Assembly: GCA_022818135.1 (NCBI GenBank)
Contig: JAFMSR010000018.1
Span: 24,844,117 to 24,908,116 of the forward strand
Reading direction: 5' to 3'
DNA from: Saxidomus purpurata
Lineage: Eukaryota; Mollusca; Bivalvia; Venerida; Veneridae
Length of the DNA stretch: 64,000 nucleotides
Shown piece after piece: positions 34,762 through 46,795 of this stretch. The notes below the pieces were generated by a model. The model worked only from the letters and a program-made list of their open reading frames with translations. It made no database searches and was not told where the DNA came from. The stretch's first letter is position 1, and each line of letters begins with the position of its first letter. A program made the translations under genes and the position numbers.

Positions 34762-34925
34762 TCTATCAAGTATGGACTTTGCAAAACTGCTGAAAAACCA
34801 TTTTCAGTTTGATGAAACTTTATATCTGCAAAAGATGGGTATAGCCATGGGCAGTTCTACGTAACCTACATATACGCGGCATTATTCATGGGAAAATTTG
34901 AAATGGATTTCTTAAGTTTCAGTGA
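34762..34925 (+). pseudogene. Penelope-like reverse transcriptase fragment
   Basis: Reads SMDFAKLLKNHFQFDETLYL, QKMGIAMGSS, a stop (TAA at about 34862), PTYTR, then after a frameshift ALFMGKFEMDFLSF. The pattern F.F....YLQ..G.AMG....P.YA..FM.KFE matches the Penelope-like RT core around its AMG motif. Only about 55 residues survive with a stop and a frameshift, and no GIY-YIG part follows. Not linked to the - strand copy at 18.4 kb. Confidence 0.75.
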
Positions 34926-34999
34926 TATTAAGATTGATTTTTGTTCAAGTATGCATTTTTTATAGCTGGGATTGCAATTTTTAAGATTTACTTAATGAT

Positions 35000-35030
35000 A
35001 ATATCAAAGCACTGAAAGTGCTGACAGCAG
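35000..35030 (-). repeat. Element D-like 3' hairpin end
   Basis: The inverse reads TGTCAGCACTTTCAGTGCTT TGA, identical to the 3' end of element D at 29579-29600, preceded by diverged sequence. Probably the end of a related, truncated copy. Confidence 0.6.
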
Positions 35031-35922
35031 CTCACTTCAAAATCTAGCATAAGGGGATTTTTCTGTATTACAGACAAAGAATGTAAATTTAAGTTCGTGA
35101 CAATATTAGCTTACAGTACCTGTTTTTAATTATTATCTGTTTATTTTAATCATATAACTAGTATCCATTAATATAATTTAAAAATATTTCAAAATCCTTC
35201 AAGCCAGCTATGTGAATGACACAACCTACGCAGCACTTGAACATAAAATCCTCCTATTATTTCACGGTTGTATTATTAACATCTTTCCAAATGTATCACA
35301 TACTATATGCATTATGTGTCTGACACTGCGTAACTCTGTGTAGGGAAAATGACAACCAAACTACATATAGAGATGAAAATGGGCAATTGTTATTTTTGCC
35401 AAACTATTTCAACTATATATGATTAGATTTGTAAAGAGAGAACCGTGTTGACGCTCCCAGATTACGCAGTGTCGGAGAGCATTTAATTTACTTGTGCTAA
35501 CTTAGCGGCAGGTTTTTCAGTACTTTCAGATTCTTAGAAACCATACATTTTAGTCATAACAACGCGGATTAATATTTGAAATTACTACAAAGCCGCTGGT
35601 AAACAACAATTCTATTTCATCATTCTGCGCTCAAAAATAAGTACAGATGTATACACAATTATTATTACTTCCTTCTTTAGTTGTATCACGTTCTACGCAT
35701 CAGTAATGCAATTTGTTGTAGTCTGTTTGTCATTGCGCAACTGTATAAGAAACATTCGAACATGACTCACGATTTTGTCTATATACAAAGAGTAGAAAAA
35801 TTATGTTATATTAAACCATAGACAACGCGGGAACCGAAATGCTGTAAACATGACATCATATTGCGCCGCATGACGTAAAATGAGCGTTCGCGTAGGAAAT
35901 AACGTTTTGCATTGAACAAACC

Positions 35923-36352
35923 TTAAAGTGACATTATGCACATTTGTTTCAAGTAAAAATCCAGCTGAAATAAGTGTGTGTAAAAAGGGTAGAGGAATAA
36001 TAGCTTTTAACCCAATACACTAATCTCTTACTGTTACCAGTACGAAATAATAACTTTCAAAATATTACTTTTCCTATTTTGACTGGGAGAGTCAATTAAA
36101 AAAGCAACTGCATGCAGGAGTTGAAGCCACCGAAAACTCTACCAACAACAACAACACAAGGGAGATCACTGCGAAGAAAGGAACTATTATTACATTAGTC
36201 CATTTTTTTTATTTCTAGAGCACCAACTTCAATACCAATGCGGCATTATCATAAGTTTAACACATTTAAATGCACAGCAAACGAAAATTGCTTATATAAA
36301 ACTGTCACCAAAAATACACTTTGTTCAGTAGATGCGCATAATGTCACTTTAA
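35923..36352. mobile_element. MITE B copy 2, uninterrupted (430 bp)
   Basis: TTAAAGTGACATTATGCACA ... GATGCGCATAATGTCACTTTAA. The only unbroken copy, and the reference for the insertions in copies 1 and 3. Non-coding interior. Confidence 0.9.
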
Positions 36353-36714
36353 ACTAACTCTTTTTTGACATAGATTTTTACATATCTGGCCGCAAACGAC
36401 CCGCCAAAACAGATGTTAACGCTGCATCTAATGTCTTGCTCAGAAGATATCTATATAACAGTTTTGCTGTTGGTATGATTGCAAAGATTTATATTGTTTC
36501 AATGATAAGAAAAAAGTGACTTTTTGTCATAAAATAGAATTTAGTTAATAGTTATAAATTAATGTGAATGGGTTGTTGGCAAATAGCATGAGTACCTTTT
36601 AAAGCAAACTCTCATTCAACAGTCAAAAAGTGTTAACATTTTTAAAAAACATAAATATACTGAAGAGTTCAAAAGTATTCCAAGGGTACAAGTGTAGTTA
36701 TCATTCGAGCAACA

Positions 36715-37290
36715 ATACTTGGATAACTCTATTGTTAAACGGCTTAAAAATGCTAAAGTGAAACCTTTTGTTTAAGAAAACCGTTTCAAATTATAAGCCT
36801 ATTAAGAAACCGTTTCAAATTATAAGCCTATTTTCTTTCGTCTCAAAGATATTAGACAGAGACGTGAACAACCCAACTTGAAACTTTTTTGGCTAAAAAT
36901 AGTCTTCTATATGAATATCAAAGTGATTCAGGGGTTTCCACAGACTCCTGTCCCATCCACCTTACTGGTCTTATATGAAATCAGATTTCAAAAGGTGTGT
37001 TTTACAGGTATTATCATCCTTGACTTCCAAAAGGCATTTGACACATTTGATCATGTGATTCTGTGTCACACATTACAAGCTCTAGAAGATGAGTCTGTGG
37101 ATTCAATACATTTGGTCATTTGGTACACATATGGTCATATTGTGTACGGCGTTCCCAAAGGCAGTATACTTGGTTACTTGTTTATTTTATGCTATATTAA
37201 TGATAGGAACGCAAGTACAAGTATACTTGTAAACTTACTCGCTGTGCATATGATGGTGCAATTCTCTCCTCGCATTAGGACATAGAGGGG
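36715..37290 (+). pseudogene. LINE reverse transcriptase fragment, decayed
   Basis: Reads FKKTVSNYKPI, SFVSKILDRDV, then GIIILDFQKAFDTFDHVI, GVPKGSILGYLFILCYIND and a degenerate AYDGAI where YADD is expected. These are RT motifs 1, 2, A, B and C of a non-LTR (Jockey/CR1-type) element. A 29-bp tandem duplication (36774-36803 and 36804-36832, AAGAAACCGTTTCAAATTAT type) breaks the frame. The region between motifs A and B is shortened. No endonuclease or 3' tail found. Confidence 0.75.
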
Positions 37291-37294
37291 TTTA

Positions 37295-39195
37295 GTAGAA
37301 TATAAGGTCAAGAGTTAGAAAGTTGTAGTTGTTTTGCTTCTAAACGGTAAACGATTTTCTGTGAAATGCAAAAACTCTAAAATATTAATGGTCTGTCCTA
37401 GATTATGATCTTTCTCGCACCGCCGTTGTGTAAATAGTATTGTGAGGAAAGTTAATTCAAGAATCAAGTTTAAGTGCAGAAAAGGAAATTTTTTAAACAA
37501 ATCTCTCAGGAAAATATGTTACTCAATTCCGCGTTTGATGTTCTTCGTGGACAATAACAACATAGTCTAGGGTAATAAGGTTTATTGATAAGAGTTACTG
37601 ATTTTAAAGATCTTGTTTTAGATCTGCGATTGAATTTTCTAATTTAACTACTTGAAACTTTAAAAGGAAATAAGTGATCCAGCTAATATCTATGTCCCAC
37701 CGGTCAGTGGTTTTATCAGCTACTTTTTGTTAGAATAGCATACTGGATTGGAACCATGTTTTGCCCAAGAACACAAAACATATCAGATTTTATATGTAAT
37801 TTGTATCACTCGATCATTTTGAAATTCATGTAACGGAAGTGTCTTCAAAATTGCCAGTCATGATAGCTTTCGTGTACAGAAAGCTAAAAATAAGCTGGCA
37901 GATATTGGAAGAGTTGGATAATTAAGAAAAGAAGAAAAGCAGATTGTGCGTTAGAAGAAGGGAAAAGGTGGTGCGTTAAAAGTTTCGTTTAGTATTATTT
38001 CTGGTGGGGTAATTTACTGAAATAATATTTGACATTTTACAAAAATAAATTGCTATCAAGTATTTATATTGACTAGGAAAGTACGTTTTAAAAATACTAT
38101 GATGAAATATTTAAGAAAAACAAAGATTTACTGTTTAAAATACTATTTAAGGCCTGATAAGATACAGTTGAAAAAAATATTATGGTAATAACTGTAATAA
38201 GTTTTTCCTGAATTTGACTTGAATTTGATAGATGATCGTAATAAAGTCATCTGGAGATCAAATTTGTACAAGCAAATGTATGAACCAATTAAACACTTTT
38301 TTATTGTAAAGATATTGAATTACAGCTGCTAAACTGTAGATTGAAAATAACAGATTATTAATAAGGTAAAAGTCTTATTACAATGTTCCTTCTCCTGAAA
38401 TGACATTTCATTAATGTAGTAATGACTGTAAGTGTTATCTGCATCGTTTACTCAACGGAGTTATTAATGCTCTTTGTCAGCACTTGGTATTTACGAGAGT
38501 TTGAACAAATAGGCAAGAAAGTAGGTAGGTTGGTAAATTGTAGCTTTGTATGTAGCTATTGTCAGAAAATTGAACGTTTTAATCAGAACAGTTGTAAATA
38601 TTGGATTTATTTGTAGGGGAAACAGGATGTTTTGTTATGTTATATTGATTTAGCTTCTTGAAAAAAAATCTATGGGTTAAAATAACAGCACAAACTTTTC
38701 CGTTTAGTTTTCAGTTTTATCTATTTAATTTAATCAAACTAAGACAAATCAATGGATCACATTTTTGCGGAACAATGTATTTATTGTCTTTTTGTTTTAA
38801 TAAGATGTTTATTTTGAAATTAGTGTAAATAGTTATTATATTATAAACAGAGACTCTTCGCCAGAATTATGTAAAATGATCGTTGGCGGACAGACTTTTT
38901 TATACTTGAAGATAATGATTTATCTGATATTCTAAAAATTTCAAGTTATAAATTTCTTCTCTAATCTTAATATAAACAATGAATACGGAATATTATAACA
39001 GTCGGTTGATCTGCGGCGTTGTATCTTTTGAGTTGGCTGTGTAGTTCCGGATCACACGAGAGGCGGAGCCAATGCAGCCAACGAGAAAGATACACACGCA
39101 GATTATTTATTATATACATTTTACCGAATATCATGTTCAATTTTATATAAACGTTAATTTGTGTCATTAATGGCCAAAACAACATAACGCGCTAT
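37295..39195. other. AT-rich intergenic, nothing recognised
   Basis: Short frames only; no repeat boundaries noted. Confidence 0.5.
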
Positions 39196-39245
39196 TCCGT
39201 GTCACGTTTTATATGACGTCGGTGACGTCACTTCCTTCTTCCGTG
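39196..39245 (+). promoter_or_regulatory. Possible CRE/ETS cluster
   Basis: ATGACGTCGGTGACGTCACTTCC: two CRE-like cores followed by CTTCC repeats, about 200 bp from the LINE 3' tail. By motif only. Confidence 0.3.
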
Positions 39246-39437
39246 TATAAACAAACAACATTAATGAAAAGTAAATGCAAAATCTAAATCATCTCTCTGG
39301 TTTATTTAATGTGGAAAAGACGTTCATTTGTCTTCAAATGTGACATTAAAAAAAAATGTGACGACAATGAACTACACCTATTTTACTGCATCAATGTGGA
39401 TCTATTTTTCAACTTTTAGCGTAGGATTATGATATGA

Positions 39438-39439
<2 letters not shown>

Positions 39440-39484
<45 letters not shown>
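39440..39484. repeat. (AAT)n microsatellite, LINE 3' tail
   Basis: About 15 AAT units. On the - strand this is the (ATT)n end of the LINE. Confidence 0.9.
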
Positions 39485-39999
39485 TTCTTTATTTAAAGAA
39501 GGTTTACACATAAATCAATGTTCAAAACATACAAAACTTATTTACAATGTGAAAAGAAACAAAAAGGCAAAGAAACACGGTAAATGAAATAACAATCTAT
39601 ACATTTATGCAAATATACATTCGATCCCGACAAACACTCGTCATTACCTCAATAAGTGAAATTATAATTATCAATTAACCAGAAAACATAATTAATCTAA
39701 ATTTATCTAAAACGTAGCGCATATAGAATTTATATTCTTTAAATGGTAGATAATTGCTGCTGTTTTTGAAAAAGGAAGTTCTTGTATTTGTATTTGAAAG
39801 ATGATATTGAAGAGATATTTCTGATTTCAAGAGGTATTTTATTCCAAATATCAATACTGGTGTAACTGAAAGAATTTTTCATTTGTGATGTCTTAAGTCA
39901 TTTCTTTCCGATGAACGGAATCTATAACGTGTATTTTTCGAGTCAGATATTCCGGTACTAGCTGGTGTTGGCATTTAAATATAAGTAAACCTGTATGGT

Positions 40000-42842
40000 A
40001 GGCACATCTATTTTCGAATTTTAACCATTTAAGTTATTAAACATATCGGAGGAACTAGCTTCTAATGGTTTAATTTAATAAAATTCTGGCAGCCCTTTTT
40101 TGTATTTTATTTAGATCTAATTTTGGGCTCATTGTATTGCCCCAGACAGTACAACAGTAGTCGAAGCATGGTACTAAATTTGCATTATAGAATGTTATTT
40201 TCATTTCATCTGACAAGTAATAGATAATATGTTTCAACAGAGCTATTTTGGAGTTTAATTTATTACACACTTGAGATATTTGGAATGTCCATGAAAGTGT
40301 GTTGTCAATTAATACACCTAGTAATTTATACACCTCAACGTTTTCAATGGCGACATTTTCTATTGATAAACGTAACTCACGAGTATGTTTTAGCTTATAT
40401 TTTGTAGTCATCAACATGCATTTAGATTTGCACGGGTGCAGTGACATATTATTTAATTTACACCAGCTATCGACTTCGTTCAAGTTGTCTTGAAGTACGT
40501 TTTCAATCAGATTTGTAGACTGTAGAGTCGTCAGCGTACAAGTCAATGTTTATTGAATTTGAAGAAAGGGCTATATCATTTATATAGACCAGAAATAAGA
40601 GCGGTCCTAAAATTGAGCCTTGAGGAACACCGGAATGAACGGATAACTTTTCCGAAAATACGTTATTTACTTTTATTTTTTGAGTTCTACCGCTAAGATA
40701 AGATTCAAAGAATTTAATTGCGCTATTTGAAAAATGGTATAATTTCAATTTATGTAACAAAATCTGATGATCAACAAGGTCAAATGCTTTTCGTAAATCT
40801 AGGAAAACTGCACCTACATATTTACCAGAGTCTATATCTTTTAGCCAGGTGTCAACTATTCGGGTGAGAGCAGTATGACAGGAGTGTTGTTGGCGGAATC
40901 CGGATTGAGTTTGAAGTAAAATGTTGGTGTTTTTGAAAAATGTATGTAATTGTTTTGCGATATGACGTTCAAATATTTTTGAGATGGTTGATAGTATAGA
41001 TATTGGTCTGTAATTGCAAGGATCTGATTTGTCCCCTCCTTTAAATATTGGCAATACATATGCTTCTTTAAGAGAATCAGGAAATATACCTTGACTGATG
41101 CTACTATTTATGATATGAGCTATCGCAGGAGTTATAAAATCTCCACAGTATTTTATTAGTTTCGGGCCTAAATTATCGAGGCCTGTTGATTTAGTTACAT
41201 CCAATGTGGTGTTATTAACTCTATGTCAAAACTTTTGTGTTTTAATTTTTCATTTAGCTATTTTTCTAATTTGGAAAAGTTTTCTTTATCAAATTTTGTT
41301 TTCTGGATTATGTGCGAAATATTGATAAAATGTTCATTAATTGCATTTAGAATGCTTTCTTCATCTTCGATAATACGTTGCTTATAACTGAGTGATTTGG
41401 GTAAGGTGGTGCTGTTTTGCGAGGAATAATCAGTGTTAGAAATTTTTTCAATGCTTTCCAAATATGAGATAGACTTCGCTTCTCCTCTACCGCTTTGTCA
41501 TAAAAAGATTTTTTGCTTTTCTTTATTAGCGGTGTTACTTTATTTCTCAAAAGTATATTCTCTGTTTAATTCTCTAAAATTTTTCTGTTTGTGATGTTTA
41601 TTTCTTTCGTATATGGCTTGTTTAATTTTATCATTAAACCAACCTGGTTTCACTCTTTTTAATTTAATAGGGGCTTGTTTAGATAATATTTCATTAAGAA
41701 TGTCATAAAAAAGGACAAGTTGGTCGTTAGGATTTAATAATGATTCTATGATAGAGAACTGAACACCGGCTAATGTGTGTCGAAACGCATCTTCATCAAA
41801 ATTTTTAAAACATCGGTATTGTATTTGAAAATGTGTGTGACTCTTATCACGAGCTGGCTTAAATACTCGGACAAAACTCACTGGATAATGATCACTTAAG
41901 CTTAGAGATGAAACTACATCTTTTACAAGGTCTGGTGTGGTCGTGTATATGTGATCAATAATGCTCGAACTGGATTTTGTAACTCTTGTTGGTGATTTTA
42001 CCATCTGTTTTAGTCCAAACTTTTCAGTTAGAATGTTCCATTTGTTGTTTTTGAAGTTAATGTTTATGTCACCTAAAATATATGTATCATAATTCAAGTG
42101 ATCTGCATAATCAGCCTGTTGCTCATAATGTTCAATCCAAGTCTGTTTTGAGTTAGGTGGTCTATAGACAAAATTTAATAGAAAAGGTTTATTACAAGGG
42201 AACTTGATTTCCAGCCAAATTGATTCAATATCATTAAGTTCAATGTCATGTCGACGGGTATATGGAACATCATTCGATATATATACCCCTCCTTTCTTTT
42301 GGCTTTTTCTAAAAATTGTAATTTCTAATTAATAAATATGAATTACTAACAGTGTCTGATAAAAAAGTTTCAGATAATCCTTAAATCGTCATTGATGCAT
42401 AAAATGACAGATGGTATTTTATTTCGTCTAATTTTGGAAGAATGTGTTGTATATTTAAATGAACTGTACGTAGACCCTTCATATTTTTCCCAAATACATA
42501 ATTTTCATCAGCAGAAGCATTATCATTGTTGCTGTTGTTGTTCTTCTTGTTCATCTTTTTCTTATTCTTATCATTATTATTATTATTATTATTATCATTT
42601 TTATTATTAATATCATTATTATTATTGTTGTTGTTATTGTTGTCGTTGTTGTTGTTAACTTCGTTTAATATATTATTTCTATTTGCTGGACTCAAAATAT
42701 CTGAGGTACGCTTCATTGTTACAGTATTATTGTAAGATAAATTAGAGTATACAAATACATATATATTAAGCAGCAAAAATCTTAATAACAAAATTACAAA
42801 ATAAAATCGAGATTTAAAGTGTGCCTGTGTATCACTTAACAA
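40000..42842 (-). pseudogene. LINE ORF2: AP endonuclease and reverse transcriptase
   Basis: Endonuclease pieces: TVHLNIQHILPKLDEI (about 42470), GLSETFLSD (42370), FVYRPPN (about 42165), ILGDININF (42075), SDHYPVSF (41890). RT pieces (41204-40503): NYRPISILSTISKIFERHI, QSGFRQQHSCHTAL, FLDLRKAFDLVDHQIL, GVPQGSILGPLLFL and YADDS. A C-terminal region with NLIENVLQDNL, LGVLIDNTLSW and YCCTVWGN runs to about 40070. Breaks: TAA at 42381 and a TAG about 60 bp further on, both in frame; frameshifts near 41540, 41350 and 41258; and a small deletion after YADDS near 40520. The likely start ATG is at about 42717. Just inside lies an Asn-rich stretch of about 50 residues made by an AAT/AAC microsatellite. 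Nicks DNA and primes cDNA in intact relatives; this copy cannot. Confidence 0.88.
42560..42660 (-). repeat. AAT/AAC microsatellite inside LINE ORF2
   Basis: Encodes a poly-Asn stretch with Asp and Lys interruptions between the presumed ORF2 start and the endonuclease. Unlikely to be ancestral. Confidence 0.8.
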
Positions 42843-43134
42843 ACTATTATCAACTTGAACATTATTACTGAATGAAAGTAAACGCTGTTATGGTCATAAT
42901 AATAATACCATGGGTTAACTACACCCACCGAGTAAGATTTTTTGGTTTTACATGGAACGATGTAACAGATACATCTTTTTTTGTTGCAGTTGCAACACAG
43001 TTCTATTAAATGATCATAGATATTATTACTTACTATGTCAGAGTGTTTGTCGGAGAATTCCTAAAAATTAACTGTATAGTTTTCTGTGTGACATTGAATT
43101 CCTGCCTGAATAACCTACATTACTGTAATGGTCG

Positions 43135-44085
43135 CTATTTTTGTTTCCTGTTAAATGTACACTCGCGGGAATAGTGGTCATATGCCCCGCAATGAACACA
43201 GTACATGTATGTCCTCACGTTATCGTTTCGTCGTCTGCTGTTTGAACTTCCGGTTTGTTGTCCAGCTGTTCGATCCTTTAGCCTACAGTCTTCAGTAGAG
43301 TGATTGTGCATATTACAGATATGACAATAAGCACGATTTCGATTTTGATTTTGACTCCTTCCTGCTGCATCAGCATAAGAGATATTTTCTGCATGCGGGT
43401 ACGACTTTCTCTTGATGATTGGAACAGCCTTGTTGATACATGAAATCAATCTTTTTGTTCAAAATTTATTTAAATGAATGCCGTCTTTAACGTAAAAGTT
43501 TTTGGCAACATTTCCATCTCCGAATACGTAAGACTGGTACACATCAATTAAGTTGATTTCCTCATTCCGTGCGAGTTCTTTGAAAGCGTCATTCAGCGGT
43601 ATTACATCTGTATCAACCCTTGGACACAGCGTACACAAATACACATCTATTTTCTTTTGCTTCAGATTTTTAATTACACGTTGTAGATCTGTGTATGTTG
43701 ATTCTACGCTTCTTGAATTTTCGTCATTTCCTCCGACATAAATTATAACAGAACTGTATTCACGGATATCCCAGTTACTTAGTGCCCATGAAACAAACGT
43801 TGATTTGGCTCCAGGAATGCATTGTAGATCAATGTTTTGAGAGAGCCCGCGGGTGTTGATCCCCTTTAATGTGGAGTCACCAGTTAGAAGTGTTTTGTTC
43901 AGATTTGGTGGCCGAAAATTACCATTATTGTTTTCAGGATCAAATGAATTTGCTTGTTCGTTTGAACTAGCTGGTATATGAGAAGGTGGTGTTTTTTGCC
44001 TTATCTCGGATGATTTTTTTGCATTTGTGTACAACTTACACGGTGGACAGATAAGATACGGCTAGATCCATCTGACACGGAAAAT
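43135..44085 (-). pseudogene. LINE ORF1: SGNH esterase and CCHC zinc knuckles
   Basis: The esterase part has LLTGDSTLKGI (block I, GDS), VIIYVGGNDEN (block III) and KDGIHLNKF (block V, DxxH). After an in-frame TGA at 43461-43459 the same frame continues TKRLISCINKAVPIIK and then two CX2CX4HX4C knuckles (YCHICNMHNHSTEDC and YCVHCGAYDHYSREC), ending at 43135. Esterase domains occur in ORF1 of CR1-group elements, and the knuckles are thought to bind nucleic acid. Upstream, CPPCKLYTN suggests the end of another zinc-binding part, with an in-frame stop before it. Length with readthrough about 300 residues. Confidence 0.85.
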
Positions 44086-44414
44086 TTGATACGAGATGTT
44101 GTATTTTACTGCACAAAATACTAAAGAAAATTCAGATAAACATCAATAGGTATATAATAAGAAAAATTACCATGACATTCAAAATCTCTTTCTCATGACC
44201 AATTTTATGATGATCGGTTAATAAATGTGATAATAAGGTTTTTCTTCGATTTGACCATGTAACCTCAAGTGATTAGAGCTTCACAAAGAAATGATTCAGA
44301 TAAACATTCTGAGCAATTTTCATGATGATTGTGGCCTCCAAAGTGTTAACAAGGGTTTTCATAGACCTTGTTTTAGCCCAATGTTTGAGAATCACTGAGA
44401 CAAACAAATTGCGC

Positions 44415-44640
44415 AATTTGGCCTCTAAACAAAGTGCTAGAGTGAGCTTTAAGGCGTTTGTCGTCGGGCGTCGTTAACTTTGGGTTTCAAACGACATCTC
44501 CTCCAAAACAACTGAGCCAAATTCAACCAAACTTCACAGGGACCTCAGCTGGTTTGATAAACTTATTTAAAGAATTCCATTTTATACCCTAAATATTGTT
44601 ATGGCAACAAAAAGATAAAACTCTTTTCTTCCGTTCTTAT
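44415..44640 (+). repeat. Family A-related fragment
   Basis: CAAAGTGCTAGAGTGAGCTTTAAGG, GTCGTCGGGCGTCG, CAAACGACATCTCCTCC and GAATTCCATTTTATACC follow the family A 5' region, diverged, without the 3' hairpin. Confidence 0.6.
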
Positions 44641-45171
44641 GAATTTTATTCTCCTCGCACATGGATATGTTAGGGTCGTGGGAGCATCCCTCTCCATATT
44701 TTACAATCTTTCAAACATTTGTTATCCAATCATATCAATATAAAAATTATTATGAATGTGAAATCATTTAAACATCTTCTAAAAAAATCGGCTTATCTAA
44801 AGTGACCTTTACCAATTTTTAGTGTAAGCATATATGTCTGTATATGCAGACAGCCCTGTCGAATTTCTATATTTTTTATATTTAAAAAGATTGTTATGTT
44901 AATTGATTGCTGTTCTTCAATGTGACTCATAAATCCATAATTTATTTGCAAGTACAATAGTGTTATTTTCAGCGAACTTACCTATAACAAGTTGCTACTA
45001 AGCTGTAAGCACACTTTCATGGATTATCGAAGCTGGAAACCAAAATACAGTTTTACATTTTGACAACATTTTGTCTAGGTAATGCAAAATTTTACTAACC
45101 GATCCCCAATAGACATAAAAGCCCTAATCGGTCATCGCTCAATTGACACCAGTAGGGAGAGTTCAAGTGCA

Positions 45172-45228
45172 GCCGCCGTGGTGCAGTGGTAGCGCGTTCG
45201 CCTCAGGATCATAGGGCCCCCGGGTTAA
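45172..45228 (+). mobile_element. tRNA-like SINE head fragment
   Basis: GCCGCCGTGGTGCAGTGGTAG CGCGTTCGCC then GGGCCCCCGGGTT: A box and part of the B box, cut off by AT-rich sequence. Not a complete tRNA. Confidence 0.5.
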
Positions 45229-45239
45229 AAATATTAGTA

Positions 45240-46012
45240 TATATTAACGCTACGAGCTCCGTACGAGCAGGTTTTCTGTCCAGTCTGTTCGGACATCGTT
45301 GAGTCTTGCAAGCATCGGTCGGATTTTTTGAACTCGTACAGACTCGATGCAAATCCGATTTCTCGCCGAACTTGTACAACTTTTCGAAGACAGGAGCAGC
45401 TCGCAAAGGCCCATACGGGCACCGCAAGCGCACCGGTACAGCTCGTGCGGGCATCGTACGATGGCTGTGCGGGTTTGGAACACTGCTAAGGCCCGTAAGA
45501 GCTTGCCAGTGCTCGCACGACTATTGCAAAGGAGTCGCCCGGTCAACGTACGATGTTCGTACGGTACTACGGACATCGGGTTGGGAGCTTGCGATGTTCG
45601 TACGTGGCCCACAGGTCGTAATGTTCGCCGTACGGGCTTCCGTTAGACATTGTACGAGGTACGTCCGAGTAACACCCTGGTGACATTAACGCTACGAGCT
45701 CCGAAAGAGTAGGTTTTCAGTCAAGATTTTGCAAAATCGCACGAAGTCTGTATGGACATCGTAAAGTCTTGCGAGTTTCGAAGTCAGGAGCAGCTCGCAA
45801 AAGCCCATACGGGCACCGCAAGGGCCCCGGTACAGCTCGTGCGGGCATCACACAATGTCTGTGCGGATTTGGAACACCGCGAGGCCCGTAAGAGCTTGCG
45901 AGTGTTCGCACAACTATCGCAGGAGAGTTGCATGGTCAACGTACGATTTCAGGGGAGTACGGACACCGTACAGTGTACGAGGTACGTCCAATCTCCTTCA
46001 AAGCTGGCATGT
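45240..46012. repeat. GC-rich direct repeat, two units (~440 and ~325 bp)
   Basis: Units start TTAACGCTACGAGCTCCG at about 45244 and 45686. They share CAGGAGCAGCTCGCAAA, CCCATACGGGCACCGCAAG, CGGTACAGCTCGTGCGGGCA and GTACGAGGTACGTCC. Much more GC-rich than the surroundings, with many CGTACG-type palindromes. Overlapping open frames in several phases on both strands reflect high GC rather than coding. Confidence 0.75.
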
Positions 46013-46044
46013 GACCAGAAATGGTGGAATAGGCGAGCCCGCAG

Positions 46045-46200
46045 CAGCGGCCCGCTATATTTAATACGGGGTGAGCAAACGGTGCATGGAGAATTAAGCA
46101 CTTGATTGAAAATGTGCGTCTCTCTTCATTGAAAATTCCGGTACTTCTGAGATGAATATTGTAGACACAGTCTATTTTTTTCTCGAACGCACGAGTTGCC
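46045..46200 (+). repeat. Repeat E, copy 2
   Basis: CGGCCCGCTATATTTAATACG ... TGCGTCTCTCTTCATTGAAA ... GAGTTGCCGTTCGTT; directly follows the GC-rich repeat. Confidence 0.75.
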
Positions 46201-46659
46201 GTTCGTTACTTAGATGTGTCTCTCATCATTGAAAAATAAGGTACTTCTGAGATGAAAATATACTGTGTTTTGTTCTAAAAATAGTAACAATATTTCATAT
46301 ACTGTCCGAATTTAAACACTGACTTTAATTGATCGATTCATATCATTCAATAACAGTAGTTTTTATACTACACATCAGTGTAAAGTTTTTATACTACAAG
46401 TCAGTCTGTAGATGTGATGTTGTGAAAGTTTCTGCTTGTTCAACCAGAAGCTTTCGGGTCGACTCACACCCAAGTTAACTTGTACCTTAAGTCATATCGT
46501 CAATTGTATTCAAATCGTACCATCTTTTTCAGAACTTCATTTTTTGTTCAGCAACAATTGGGAAAGACTGATATGTATAATTAAAGGGGGGACATACGGA
46601 ATATAGCACGACATTATTCAAATCGTGGTTATAATATAACGTTTATATATTGACCAAGG

Positions 46660-46795
46660 TCTCCTGGAATTTCTTTGGGGCCATGCCTCAACATCAACCA
46701 TCACCAGTTTCTAAAATATTTGCATGTCAGTTTTGTTTGTTGGCCCACAGTCGTATCACAGTTTTTCTTGTTTATTTCTAAGGTAATAACCCTGA
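46660..46795 (-). repeat. Repeat I, copy 1
   Basis: GGGGCCATGCCTCAACATCA ACCATCACC ... GTATCACAGTTTTTCTTG matches 57765-57890 in reverse. On the - strand both copies keep ATGGCCCCAAAGAA (MAPK...). Confidence 0.7.

Larger units (their letters stand above)
39438..44085 (-). mobile_element. CR1-like non-LTR retrotransposon, near full length, inactivated
   Basis: Runs 5'-3' on the - strand from about 44085 to an (ATT)n tail at 39484-39440. It carries ORF1 (esterase plus CCHC knuckles) and ORF2 (AP endonuclease plus RT), the layout of CR1/L2-group elements, which end in microsatellite rather than poly-A. ORF2 is broken by two stops and several frameshifts. The beginning of ORF1 (CPPCKLYTN at about 44050) looks truncated. 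Confidence 0.88.

Noticed and set aside
4160..45228. tRNA-like sequences at 4160-4232, 13690-13764, 24540-24620, 25529-25600, 28768-28826 and 45172-45228
   Set aside because: A and B boxes are present in most, but acceptor stems do not pair and SINE bodies follow, so none is called a tRNA gene.
45209..46105. Seven overlapping frames of 62-125 codons on both strands
   Set aside because: They arise from GC-rich repeat DNA with few stops; mutually overlapping in several phases.
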